A stretch of 64,000 nt of DNA from positions 1,240,001 through 1,304,000 of the forward strand of contig NZ_AP025492.1 of assembly GCF_024347515.1 (NCBI RefSeq). Direction: 5' to 3'. The notes beneath the pieces are model-generated. The model saw only the letters and a program-made list of their open reading frames with translations. It was not told the DNA's origin and searched no databases. This DNA is from Vibrio gigantis (GTDB lineage: Bacteria; Pseudomonadota; Gammaproteobacteria; Enterobacterales; Vibrionaceae). A program made the position numbers and the translations under genes. Shown here one piece after another: positions 35,878 through 44,429 of the stretch (positions are counted from its first letter, which is position 1; every line of letters starts with the position of its first letter).

Positions 35878-36750
35878 ATGAGTAAGCTAAAACAGATGTC
35901 GATTTTCGCTCATATCGTAGAGCAAGGCTCAGTATCGGCCGCGGCTGAAAAACTAGAGTTGTCTAAATCTGTTGTCAGTCAGCATCTAAAGATTTTGGAG
36001 CAAGAGCTCGGTGCTTCTCTCCTTAAACGGACAACGCGAAGACAAACCTTGACCAGTATGGGAGAGCGGTTCTATCTAAGTTGTAAGGATATTAACGTGA
36101 TCGCCGAATCGGCATGGGATATGGCGAAATCTGAGTTGGAAGAGCCTCAGGGGCGGATTCGCATCACGGCTCCGAATGCGTTGATGGACTTGTTGGTTGC
36201 GCCTGTTATTGCGGATCTGATGAAACAGTACCCAAAGCTAAAGCCGGAATTGATCAGTGATGATCAACACTTAGATTTCATGGAGCACGATATTGATCTT
36301 GCGGTACGAGTCGGCAGTTCACGTGACAGCAACCTAAAGCAGAAACGGTTAGGTGAGTTTAAAGATGTATTATGTGGAGTCAAAAGCATGCGAGAGCGTG
36401 AGCTTGATTCTATCCCTTATATTGCTAACTCATGGCAAGGAAAACAGGTGACTCATTGCTTTAGTTCTCAAAGTAAACAAGACTTTGTCTACCAACAACA
36501 AGCTAGCTGTACTACCAACTCATTTCATAGCTGTCTTGCCTTAATCAAATCAGGCGTTGGCATTGGTGTGATCCCAGACTTCTACCTTTCTCAGTTACCG
36601 AATGAGGTTGTCGATGTGCTGCCAAGCTTTGAATTACCAACCAACACCGTTTATGCGCTGAACCCATTCACTTCCAACACGCCTATCGCCATTCAACTTT
36701 GTGTTCAAGCATTAGAAGAGAAGCTTAAACAGGATTTCATCAAAAGCTGA
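35878..36750 (+). CDS. LysR-family transcriptional regulator
   Basis: This 290-residue regulator has an N-terminal winged helix-turn-helix (FAHIVEQGSVSAAAEKLELSKSVVSQHLKILEQELGASLLKRTTR) and a C-terminal periplasmic-binding-protein-like effector domain beginning at about residue 90 (GRIRITAPNALMDLLVAPVI). It belongs to the CrgA-like subgroup. It is divergent from the NTF2-like gene across 141 bp, the usual layout for a LysR gene and its target. Effector unknown. Confidence 0.9.
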   Translation: MSKLKQMSIFAHIVEQGSVSAAAEKLELSKSVVSQHLKILEQELGASLLKRTTRRQTLTSMGERFYLSCKDINVIAESAWDMAKSELEEPQGRIRITAPNALMDLLVAPVIADLMKQYPKLKPELISDDQHLDFMEHDIDLAVRVGSSRDSNLKQKRLGEFKDVLCGVKSMRERELDSIPYIANSWQGKQVTHCFSSQSKQDFVYQQQASCTTNSFHSCLALIKSGVGIGVIPDFYLSQLPNEVVDVLPSFELPTNTVYALNPFTSNTPIAIQLCVQALEEKLKQDFIKS

Positions 36751-36855
36751 TCATGTGATGTTGCCGCGTTGTGTGAGAGTAATAAAGGCGGTAACAAAGC
36801 GTAAAAACTTCGAGTTATATAGACGCCTTATTAGATGGCATGTTTGATATAAGAA

Positions 36856-36883
36856 TGGTACATGGTACATGGCACATGGCACA
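36856..36883 (+). repeat. Four tandem 7-bp repeats
   Basis: TGGTACA twice, then TGGCACA twice, head to tail, between the LysR gene and the alginate lyase gene. Such short tandem repeats can vary in number by slippage. Confidence 0.75.
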
Positions 36884-37034
36884 TATTTATTTATTTGTAG
36901 TATAATAACTCATGAGCGTGATATTCATTCAACTTGTCGTACAAATATTGTCCTATAGTAGTTTCCGTTATTTCGGTAACACCCTACAAACTATGGAATA
37001 AATAATATACGTGAAATATATCATGGAGACTTGT

Positions 37035-38399
37035 ATGATTTTTAACCATTGCAAATTTAAGTTTTGCAAACCACTGTCGTGCTCAATTCTTTTGGCGATG
37101 GCTTCTTGTGGTGCATCGGCTGAAACATTGAACATTCAATCAGCATCAGACTGGGGAGGAGCTCATAACTCTTACCCGGCATCAAATACGATTGATGGCA
37201 ACACAGACTGGTCATCGCGTTGGGCGGCTCAAAATGCCCCTGTTAATTTAGTGCTAGACCTAGGTTCTGTACAAAATGTTCAAGACGTCGCGATAGCTTG
37301 GGGTAAAGGAGGAGAGCAAACTTATAAGTTCGAGATCAGAGCATTAGCAAATGAAAGCTCAAGTAACTGGGACAAGGTTTACTATGGATACAGCAGTGGC
37401 AGCACGTCAGGTTTTGAAACCTATGACGTAACGGATGTTCAAGCTCGCTGGATTCGTATCAAGGTATTTGAAAACAGCGCTGAAAGTGTTTGGACAAACA
37501 TTACTGAAGTCGAAATCAGTGGTAATGACAGCCCTGACTACGGTCTTGATCCAAATCTACCGCCGTCAGGCAACTTTGACTTACTCGACTGGTATGTCAG
37601 TATCCCTGTTGATGAAGGAGATGGTTACGCAACTTCTATTAAAGAGAACGCGCTAGATGCTGGTTATGAAGATCAGTTCTTCTATACAGGCAGTGATGGC
37701 GGCTTGGTGTTCTATACACCTGTTGAAGGTGTGACCACATCGAGTGGAACTAAGTATGTGCGTACTGAACTGCGAGAAATGCTGCGTCGTGGTGACACTT
37801 CTTACTCTACCTCTGGTAAAGACAATAACTGGGCATTCTCGTCTATTCCATCGAGTGAACAGGCTGATTTTGGTGGCATTGACGGCACGTTGAATGCGAC
37901 GTTGGCCATCAACCATGTGACGACTACGACCTCAAACACAGAGCAAGTTGGTCGAATCGTGATTGGTCAGATCCACGCTGAGAAAAACGAACCGATTCGC
38001 CTGTACTACCATAAATTGCCAGGGAACGACAAAGGCGCGATCTACTTTGCTCATGAAACCTCTAAATCGACTGGAGGCGATGAAACTTGGCATAACTTGT
38101 TAGGTAACATGGTGACTTCTGACGGTGACTTGAATAACACCAGCAACCCAAGTGATGGCATTGCGTTAGATGAAACCTTCTCGTACTCCATTGTCGTCGA
38201 AGGTGACAAGTTGATCACGACGATTAGCCAGAATGGTTCAGAGCTAGCGGCAAAAGAAGTGAATATGAGTAACAGCGGTTATGACGATGCTGATAACTAC
38301 ATGTATTTTAAAGCAGGTATCTACTTACAAGATAACTCAAGTGCTGACAGTGATTATGCGCAAGTGACTTTCTACCAGTTAGATAACAATCACAACTAG
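37035..38399 (+). CDS. Secreted alginate lyase: CBM32 (F5/8-C) plus polysaccharide lyase family 7
   Basis: This is an extracellular or periplasmic enzyme that cuts alginate by beta-elimination. It has a signal peptide (cleavage likely after CGASA), then a discoidin/CBM32 carbohydrate-binding module (about 30-155; SNTIDGNTDWSSRWAA, VEISG end). A PL7 domain follows at about 165-452 with all three active-site motifs: RTELREM (from 243), QIH (312-314) and YFKAGIY (from 424). QIH is often associated with polyguluronate or broader specificity. The ATG at 37035 is chosen because TGGAGA lies six bases upstream; in-frame GTG 37011 and ATG 37023 lack that. No other alginate genes are adjacent. Confidence 0.92.
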   Translation: MIFNHCKFKFCKPLSCSILLAMASCGASAETLNIQSASDWGGAHNSYPASNTIDGNTDWSSRWAAQNAPVNLVLDLGSVQNVQDVAIAWGKGGEQTYKFEIRALANESSSNWDKVYYGYSSGSTSGFETYDVTDVQARWIRIKVFENSAESVWTNITEVEISGNDSPDYGLDPNLPPSGNFDLLDWYVSIPVDEGDGYATSIKENALDAGYEDQFFYTGSDGGLVFYTPVEGVTTSSGTKYVRTELREMLRRGDTSYSTSGKDNNWAFSSIPSSEQADFGGIDGTLNATLAINHVTTTTSNTEQVGRIVIGQIHAEKNEPIRLYYHKLPGNDKGAIYFAHETSKSTGGDETWHNLLGNMVTSDGDLNNTSNPSDGIALDETFSYSIVVEGDKLITTISQNGSELAAKEVNMSNSGYDDADNYMYFKAGIYLQDNSSADSDYAQVTFYQLDNNHN

Positions 38400-38514
38400 G
38401 CTTTGTTTAGCCAGTAACGAAACTTGTGAATACTTAACGTGGAGGTGGCCATTCGGTCATCTCCTTTTTATCTTTCCACCTCTCATTTCTAATATATCGC
38501 GTTCCTTTCATGGT

Positions 38515-38931
38515 GTGCATATTGGCAAAAAATCCAACCCTTACTTATATTTACCTAGAGTGTCTAGTTGCTTATTAACATCAAAGGGGACGTCTTTGCC
38601 TGAACGCTTTACCAAGTCATGTCACGAATGCGGGCTGGTTAGTCAGTTTGAAGACTTGTCTACGGGCAGCGAAGCGTCTTGTCCAAGATGCTCCCATACC
38701 TTGTCGAGTGTTGGGCAACACAAAGAGCAGGGCGTGATCGCTTATGCGTTGGCGAGCCTGATTACGTTAATCATGAGCCTTACTTTCCCGTACATGCCAT
38801 TTAGTGTTCAAGGAATTAGCCAACAGATTACCTTGTATCAAGCTGTCGACATGATGTCGACGTTACAGGATCTTTTGGACCAACTTCTTCAATTCCTTCT
38901 TCTGAGCCTTAATTACAATAATAGAGGCTAA
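38515..38931 (+). pseudogene. Truncated pqiA-like gene (N-terminal fragment)
   Basis: The frame encodes the beginning of a paraquat-inducible protein A-type protein: two CxxC zinc ribbons (CHECG..CPRCS), then a transmembrane segment (VIAYALASLITLIMSLTFPYMPF) and YQAVDMMSTLQ. Normal PqiA proteins have about 400 residues with eight helices. Here homology-like sequence stops at about 38875 and the frame ends after 138 residues in unrelated low-complexity leucine codons. No continuation is seen in other frames. The original start was probably near 38597 (TTG with AAGGGGA upstream). Confidence 0.7.
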
Positions 38932-38960
38932 GTATATTATGCTTAACCTCTCTATTTTGC
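38920..38960. terminator. Hairpin between the pqiA fragment and the BLUF gene
   Basis: AATAGAGGCTAAG pairs imperfectly with CTTAACCTCTCTATT and is followed by TTTT on the plus strand. Likely a terminator between convergent units. Confidence 0.6.
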
Positions 38961-38990
38961 GAAGCTCTTGTTTTATTCGAGAAAGTCACG

Positions 38991-39410
38991 TTATTCAGAT
39001 GGCAAATTCTGCTTCAACTCTAGAAGCATTTGATAAGCGCTTTCTCCAGACATCTCATATGGGTTGAATTGGTTGGATGTCGAAAACTGTAAATTCACCA
39101 ATTCGGTCAAGCTTGATTGAGGGATATCACCCATAGACCAGTCACCAAATTGCCTACAGTCTATCTCTTTGAAATACAGGACCATCACCTTTTTATGGCG
39201 CTTGTCATTCAGGATGTGGTTATAAGTATGGTTTACGGCGCTTCTCGATCCTTCGATGCATTGGAGGAAATATTTGTCATTGTGACTAAGAAGGCCAGTT
39301 AAATGGCTTTGTTTATTGCGGTCGTGTGAAATCTGGAGAATATCGTTCAAAGCTTCAGAATCACAACTTTCACAAAGTGTACTGACATAAATTAACCGAG
39401 TTAGGAACAT
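38991..39410 (-). CDS. Short BLUF blue-light photoreceptor
   Basis: This 139-residue protein consists of a flavin-binding BLUF domain and a short C-terminal helical extension, with no effector domain. Counting from the ATG at 39410, Tyr8, Asn32, Gln50 and Trp91 fall at exactly the positions of the photocycle residues in short cyanobacterial BLUF proteins (PixD type). Other motifs: RNKQSHLTGLLSHNDKYFLQ, IEGSR, WSMGDIP. A GTG at 39419 could add three residues. Output would be by protein-protein interaction; no partner is obvious next to it. Confidence 0.9.
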   Translation of the reverse strand: MFLTRLIYVSTLCESCDSEALNDILQISHDRNKQSHLTGLLSHNDKYFLQCIEGSRSAVNHTYNHILNDKRHKKVMVLYFKEIDCRQFGDWSMGDIPQSSLTELVNLQFSTSNQFNPYEMSGESAYQMLLELKQNLPSE

Positions 39411-39631
39411 AGCGACCACTTGGATTATTTGTTCGAAGGTACTAACAAATATAAGCCAAGCTCGTAGGATTGCTAATTATTGATTATTTTGTCATTTGCG
39501 TTTTTTTGGGAGGGGGATTAACAAGCATGCGAGAAACGAGTTCAGGCTTGTTCTTTATTGCGGGTAATACTTGGTTACCATCGTCAATAGCTGAACATCT
39601 TTGCCTGCTTGTTATTGGATTACGCGTTTGT

Positions 39632-39829
39632 TTATATTTCTTGGTTTGACACTGAGATTGACTCAACATTAGAAGATGCGTCGAATCTAACATTGACCAA
39701 AACGGTTTCGCGTTCAAAGGTCACATCATCAAAATCTGTCGCGGCGATTTTAAACCCATTTTTCGCAAACAAGCTTGTTACGACCGTGCGTTGTTTCTGT
39801 TCCATAGCGTGCGTTAGTAGTTCGTCCAT
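39632..39829 (-). CDS. Hypothetical protein (65 aa)
   Basis: A small protein, N-terminal helix (MDELLTHAMEQKQRTVVTSLFAKNGF) then beta-rich (KIAATDFDDVTFERETVLVNVRF). GGAG is six bases before the ATG at 39829. No domain I recognise. Composition and codon use look natural, so it is probably real. Confidence 0.55.
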   Translation of the reverse strand: MDELLTHAMEQKQRTVVTSLFAKNGFKIAATDFDDVTFERETVLVNVRFDASSNVESISVSNQEI

Positions 39830-40344
39830 CGTCATCTCCATTAGGCAACAGTGTGTATAAAGTAACCATACAGCTCTGTCTTTATGAGATCAATTGCTTA
39901 ATCGATAGCTTGCGCTGATATGAGTAGATGAATGATTGAGCCATTCAAATTGCTGATACCTGCGTGCTTATATTTGGATGAATTCTATGTAAGTTAGCGC
40001 TTTGTGTGATAGGGCTTCAGCAAACTCTAAGCAGGCGGCTCTCGTGTTCAAAATGAATTGAAATAACTGGTTACAAAGTACAGATGAAACGTGCTGGTTA
40101 ATGGGAGCGTTCATTATGAGTAGCGGAAAGAATCAATTGGTGAATACCTTCTGTACAGTGCAAATGAGCACCTAGGATTTAAACAGAGCAATTCATATTT
40201 TGAATGTTTTGTTGGTGTTGTTATAAGGGTTATTAATTTCATATCCTTGCTTTTTATATTCTCTTGATTTATAAAATAAGTATTCACCGATAACTTCATG
40301 ATTATATTAGTTTTTACTAACCTTTAATAACATGGAGAAAGGCG
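39830..40344. other. Gene-free region
   Basis: This 515-bp AT-rich stretch lies between two small hypothetical genes. A 61-codon minus-strand frame at 40114-40299 has no ribosome-binding site and no protein-like pattern. I see no tRNA, repeat or strong hairpin. Confidence 0.45.
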
Positions 40345-40773
40345 ATGAATAAGAACCCAACACGCAATAGGTTAGCGAATTTATTGAGGCTGCGTAGAGC
40401 ATACAAGGCATCTGACTTTCTCGTGAGCTCTGATGAACTTCGAGTGAAGAAGGATGTTTACAGCTTACGTAAAATCAAACAGCTAGAAATTCGCCAATTG
40501 GGCATCAAAGAAAACGCAATCAACGTCATTTCATTGGCCTTGATGCTATCTGCAGCAACTTGGGCGTTCGTACCTCAGTTTGGGTTAACTATGCTCGCTC
40601 TGACCTTTGTTTTGGCTTTTGTTTCGTGGCGAAAATACGAGCTTCGTGCAGAGTTTAAAGGATCAGACGAAACTGGTGATCACTGGGTATCTGTAGCTCG
40701 AGGCTGCACTCGTGAAGAGTTCAAAATCTTAAAAAGTGTCGAAGTGAATTTGCGAGAACAAGTTGTAAGCTAA
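40345..40773 (+). CDS. Hypothetical protein with a two-helix membrane hairpin (142 aa)
   Basis: A basic N-terminal segment is followed by a short beta-type region (FLVSSDELRVKKDVYSLRKIKQLEIRQLGI). Then come two adjacent hydrophobic helices (VISLALMLSAATWAFV and GLTMLALTFVLAFVSW) and a charged cytoplasmic tail. The arrangement resembles small DUF6232-like membrane proteins (suggestion only). GGAGAAAGG precedes the ATG. A terminator follows, so it is its own unit. Confidence 0.65.
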   Translation: MNKNPTRNRLANLLRLRRAYKASDFLVSSDELRVKKDVYSLRKIKQLEIRQLGIKENAINVISLALMLSAATWAFVPQFGLTMLALTFVLAFVSWRKYELRAEFKGSDETGDHWVSVARGCTREEFKILKSVEVNLREQVVS

Positions 40774-40812
40774 GTGCGACCTCGCAGTTAGCATGGTTCA
40801 ACCTTAAACAAG

Positions 40813-40837
40813 GCTCGTCATTATTGGCGAGCTTTTT
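40813..40837 (+). terminator. Terminator after the membrane-hairpin gene
   Basis: A GCTCG / CGAGC stem with T residues after it, 40 bp past the stop. Confidence 0.75.
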
Positions 40838-40969
40838 AATTTCAGAAAAACATCGATAGAAAATTACTTTGAGAGACTAACGCTTATGTGTGTAATCATG
40901 AGCAGAGTGAAGCTTAAGTCACGGCATTTATGATGTTCTTTGTGGCTTTAGATGTAGGGGGCAGATGAA

Positions 40970-41782
40970 ATGAATGCACGAGTCAGTGAGGGGGCTTTTA
41001 AAAGGCTTATCCAGTTAGTTGGCTATGTTTTGATTATCGTGTTGAGCAATAGCCGATTCTCTAATGCTCAAAGCATCGAGTTTCCTAGTTGTGCGCAGAG
41101 TGAGGTTTTGAATACAGAGATTCACCTTTATGTTGATGAATCTGTATTAGCCGAATATTCCAAAGCATTTATAGCTTCTAAAATAGCGACATGGGAAAGC
41201 TATTCGAATCTGGTGTTGAAGAACTCTTGTATTCCAATGACGAGAAAGGTAACTAAAGTGACTTATACGTCAGCAATCGATAACCTTTGGTTTCAAGACT
41301 TGGGTGCTGCAGAGAGGTTATTGAAACTATCGATTGAAGAGCCTATACCGGAAGCTACGCAAGAGGGAGTTCCGATTTTTAAAGGAATTGTATTTTCTAA
41401 TTATAATTTTAGTTTTGAATCCGGTTACTGTGGTGTCTCATCTTCAGTATCCAATTTTTTCTCTTTAGCGATAAACTGCCCTGATTACCTAATGGAGCAT
41501 GAAATTGGCCATTTAAGTGGTGCTAATCACGACTACAAAACGTTGTTGAAAGACTTTGATAGTATTGAAAGTTACCTTTCTGGTACGTATCCAAGAGCTC
41601 TTCAATACTCTTTCGGCGCTATTTGTGCTGATAGAGGAACCGTGATGTCTTATGAGCGAGATGTTATCCCGGCTTATTCCAGCCCGGACATCAAAGTGGA
41701 CGGCATAAAGTGCGGGGATAGTAAACACCACAATAATGCGAAAGTGCTTAGAGAGTTCGCACAAGCTTATTTAACCCCATGA
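40970..41782 (+). CDS. Small exported metzincin-type metalloprotease
   Basis: This 270-residue protein has an N-terminal hydrophobic export segment (about 15-33). Zinc motif HEIGHLSGANHD (His177, Glu178, His181, His187) is the long metzincin form HExGHxxGxxHD, and a Met-turn candidate follows in GTVMSYE (Met226). This pattern is closest to reprolysin-like (M12B-type) peptidases. Six cysteines in the exported part could pair. There are no extra adhesion or sorting domains. Substrate unknown; single-gene unit. Confidence 0.8.
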   Translation: MNARVSEGAFKRLIQLVGYVLIIVLSNSRFSNAQSIEFPSCAQSEVLNTEIHLYVDESVLAEYSKAFIASKIATWESYSNLVLKNSCIPMTRKVTKVTYTSAIDNLWFQDLGAAERLLKLSIEEPIPEATQEGVPIFKGIVFSNYNFSFESGYCGVSSSVSNFFSLAINCPDYLMEHEIGHLSGANHDYKTLLKDFDSIESYLSGTYPRALQYSFGAICADRGTVMSYERDVIPAYSSPDIKVDGIKCGDSKHHNNAKVLREFAQAYLTP

Positions 41783-41907
41783 TTGCCTTGTTGCTAGCCT
41801 GTTGTTTTATTGAATGTTATAACCGTTCAATTCAAAGTGTTTGTCCTGTGATCTTTAAATTTGGAACGAGCGTATTTCTCCCAGTTTATTAAGGAAGAGT
41901 ATGCCCA

Positions 41908-42156
41908 ATGTTATCTAAAGAGAACGAATCAAGAATTATTGAAATGGCGTGGGAAGATCGAACGCCGTTTGAAGCAATAGAACTGCAATTTGGTTTGAAT
42001 GAATCGCAAGTGATTCGTTTTATGCGTAGCCATATGAAGCTAGGTAGCTTCAAATTGTGGCGCGCTCGTGTCGCAGGTCGTGCGACAAAGCATGTAAAAC
42101 TTCGTAGCTCTGAAGTGTCGAGAGGTTATTGTCCAACACAATATAAGCGGCAGTAG
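41908..42156 (+). CDS. TIGR03643 / DUF2805 family protein
   Basis: The 82-residue protein matches the family through most of its length: IIEMAWEDRTPFEAIELQFGLNESQVIRFMR, LGSFKLWRARVAGRATKH. It has a helix-turn-helix-like character but no proven function. GAAGAG precedes the ATG. Confidence 0.82.
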   Translation: MLSKENESRIIEMAWEDRTPFEAIELQFGLNESQVIRFMRSHMKLGSFKLWRARVAGRATKHVKLRSSEVSRGYCPTQYKRQ

Positions 42157-42383
42157 GTTTTCTATTAACCATTTACCTCTTACGGTGGCTATCGATCTAA
42201 ATAGGGAGATTGAGGTTGAACCTTATTGCTTGGCATTTTAGGTCCAAATGTGGACTCTAACACTGAGTTGAAAGATACTCATCACAACACGTTCGTGTGC
42301 ACTAATTTTGTGAATCAAGCTACGTAAAACCGTTAGTGTGTGCGATATCATTATTAAAGCTTGAGTGAATTGAGTAGAGGCGA

Positions 42384-43013
42384 ATGGAATATTTATTGGT
42401 TCTTTTTCACGTTGCGTTGATTTGGATGCTGGCGGTTGCAACGCCTGGCGCGAATGTGCTGTTGACGATCAATACAGCGCTGCACTACAACCGCAAGCTA
42501 GCAAAATACTCTGCTTTTGGAGTCAGTACGTCCATATTATTATGGTCACTGTTCGGAAGCACCGGCTTAGTTATTCTGTTCTCCCATTTCCCGGCACTGT
42601 TTAGCGTTATGAAGCTCGTTGGTGGCAGTTATTTATTGTATTTAGGTGTGCGCCAGATCCTTTCAACACGAAAAGCTAAGCAGCTAGATGGAGGCTTGAA
42701 TACTTGCCAAGTGATGTTGCCTTCGAATAGAAAAGTCTTTATGTCTGCATTCATCACTAGCATCTTAAACCCTAAAACGGGTTTCTTTGTAGTGAGTTTG
42801 TTTAGTGTCTCTATGCCTGAAGATATTACCATCCCGATGGTCATCGCCATTATGCTCACTATGTCCGGTATTACTTTATGCTGGCATATGTTTCTGGCGA
42901 CAGCGTTTTCACATCGAGCTGCAAAAAGTGTTTATGCACGTATCTCAAGTGTCATGGATTATGTGACAGGCGGCTTGTTTACTTTGTTTGGCATTAAAGT
43001 CATGGCGTCTTAA
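42384..43013 (+). CDS. LysE/RhtB family exporter
   Basis: This 209-residue inner-membrane protein with about six helices has RhtB signatures VATPGANVLLTINTALHYNRK at the first helix and TSILNPKTGFFVVSLFS. It is a second family member in this window, not a close copy of the one at 27157. Substrate unknown. It may be read with the acetyltransferase gene that follows 44 bp later. Confidence 0.86.
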   Translation: MEYLLVLFHVALIWMLAVATPGANVLLTINTALHYNRKLAKYSAFGVSTSILLWSLFGSTGLVILFSHFPALFSVMKLVGGSYLLYLGVRQILSTRKAKQLDGGLNTCQVMLPSNRKVFMSAFITSILNPKTGFFVVSLFSVSMPEDITIPMVIAIMLTMSGITLCWHMFLATAFSHRAAKSVYARISSVMDYVTGGLFTLFGIKVMAS

Positions 43014-43057
43014 TAGTTTTAGGCTGTGTTTATTTCGTTACATAAGAAGGCGTTCTG

Positions 43058-43594
43058 ATGTTTAAGCTAGAAACTGACAGGTTGGTTTTGCGAGACATTA
43101 CACTTGAGGATCAAAGTGCGTTTGTTGCTATGTCACAGGACGCCAAGTATCAGCGCTTCTATGACGAGAGTGATTGCGAGCCTAGTAAATACTATCAACT
43201 CACCCAATTGTTTGTTGAGCAGGCTTTGGAAGTTCCGCGACAGTCCTATCAATTAGCTGTTGAAAGTAAAGAGTCAGAGAAGTTCATCGGAACCGTGTGT
43301 TTAAGCCTTGAAGGCAACCAGCAAGCTTCAATGGGCTGTGCTTTTGCGAGAGAAACTCAGGGGAAAGGGCTCCCCATAGAAGCGGCCAAAGCTCTGGCTG
43401 ATTTTGGTTTTTCAGAGCTTGGCATTCATCGAATTCATGCAGAAACCATTGGTGAGAATCTAGCGGCGATAAGACTGTGTAAGTCACTTGGAATGAGACA
43501 AGAAGCTTGCTTTAAAGAGCACCGATTCTTCAAAAATATGTGGTGGGATACCGTTGTATTAGCGATGCTTCGCTCAGAGTGGGAGCGAAGTTGA
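43058..43594 (+). CDS. GNAT family N-acetyltransferase (RimJ/RimL type)
   Basis: This 178-residue acetyltransferase has the N-terminal signature LETDRLVLRDITLEDQSAFVAMSQD, CoA-binding region ARETQGKGLPIEAAKALADFGF, and IHRIHAETIGENLAAIRLCKSLGM. It may modify a protein N-terminus or a small molecule or drug. One base separates its stop from the nucleotidyltransferase gene, so the two are cotranscribed. Confidence 0.87.
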   Translation: MFKLETDRLVLRDITLEDQSAFVAMSQDAKYQRFYDESDCEPSKYYQLTQLFVEQALEVPRQSYQLAVESKESEKFIGTVCLSLEGNQQASMGCAFARETQGKGLPIEAAKALADFGFSELGIHRIHAETIGENLAAIRLCKSLGMRQEACFKEHRFFKNMWWDTVVLAMLRSEWERS

Positions 43595-43595
43595 A

Positions 43596-44369
43596 ATGAG
43601 AAGTGACATGCAGAATCAAACTAGAGGTCTCGACAAAGACGGGTTCATCGAAAACCTATACTCATCTGAGAATATCGCTCCCGAATTCCAAGATGCCGTG
43701 AATGCTGTTATTGATTCGTTGTTAAGCGACCTTCCGAATCAAATTGATGGTATCTACCTATACGGAAGTGTGCCGAGAGGAACGGCGGTTGTCGGTCGCT
43801 CGGATTTGGATGTTTCTATCGTACTAAATACGCCTATTGGTCAAAAAGAGAAGCGAGTATTTAAGCACCTTTCTGACTGCATTCCTAAAGCATATCCCCA
43901 AGTCAGTAAGCTTGATATCGATCCCGGCTGCCTTTCAGAAGTGCTGCAGCCACAAGAAAAATTCCATTGGCAGTTTTGGCTCAAGCACTGTTGCTGCTGT
44001 ATTTGGGGGAATGATTTATCTACAGAGTTTCCGCTATATAAGCCCAGTATTGAAATAGCTCAAGCTCTCAATGGCGACTTGTCTACTTTTCTTGAGCAAA
44101 TGAGCTCGTCCTTTAAAACAATGACCGATGCGGGTGTCGCTAAGGTGATTGGCAAGAAGTTAGTTCGGGCGGCGTATTATTTCGTGGCTGAGAAAGACGG
44201 AAGTTGGTACACCAACTTGAGCCAGTGTACTGCTGTAGCCAAGCGTTATTATCCAAAACAAAGTGACGATATTGAATTAGCACATCAATACGCTCTTGGA
44301 AACTTGATATCTAAAACAGAAGCTTTTGAATTGTATGAAAGGCTGAGTAAAGAGCTTGTTGTAAGTTAA
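43596..44369 (+). CDS. Nucleotidyltransferase-domain protein (aminoglycoside adenylyltransferase-like fold)
   Basis: This 257-residue protein has the catalytic pattern GSVPRGTAVVGRSDLDVS (GS...DxD) of polymerase-beta-type nucleotidyltransferases near residue 58. A helical C-terminal half follows, as in AadA/Kanamycin-nucleotidyltransferase-like proteins. A CCCC run (HCCCCIWGN) is unusual. It could modify an antibiotic, a protein or a nucleic acid; resistance activity is not shown by sequence. Directly follows and is probably coupled to the GNAT gene. Confidence 0.75.
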   Translation: MRSDMQNQTRGLDKDGFIENLYSSENIAPEFQDAVNAVIDSLLSDLPNQIDGIYLYGSVPRGTAVVGRSDLDVSIVLNTPIGQKEKRVFKHLSDCIPKAYPQVSKLDIDPGCLSEVLQPQEKFHWQFWLKHCCCCIWGNDLSTEFPLYKPSIEIAQALNGDLSTFLEQMSSSFKTMTDAGVAKVIGKKLVRAAYYFVAEKDGSWYTNLSQCTAVAKRYYPKQSDDIELAHQYALGNLISKTEAFELYERLSKELVVS

Positions 44370-44429
44370 GCATTAACACAAACTAGAAAACAAACTTAGC
44401 AGCCGTTGTAACGGTTTAAGGAAAAACTG

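Noticed and set aside
39484..39717. 77-codon minus-strand open frame
   Set aside because: Overlaps the better-supported 65-residue gene at 39632-39829, has no ribosome-binding site and a composition unlike a protein.
40114..40299. 61-codon minus-strand open frame
   Set aside because: No Shine-Dalgarno, no recognisable domain, low-complexity start; taken as chance.
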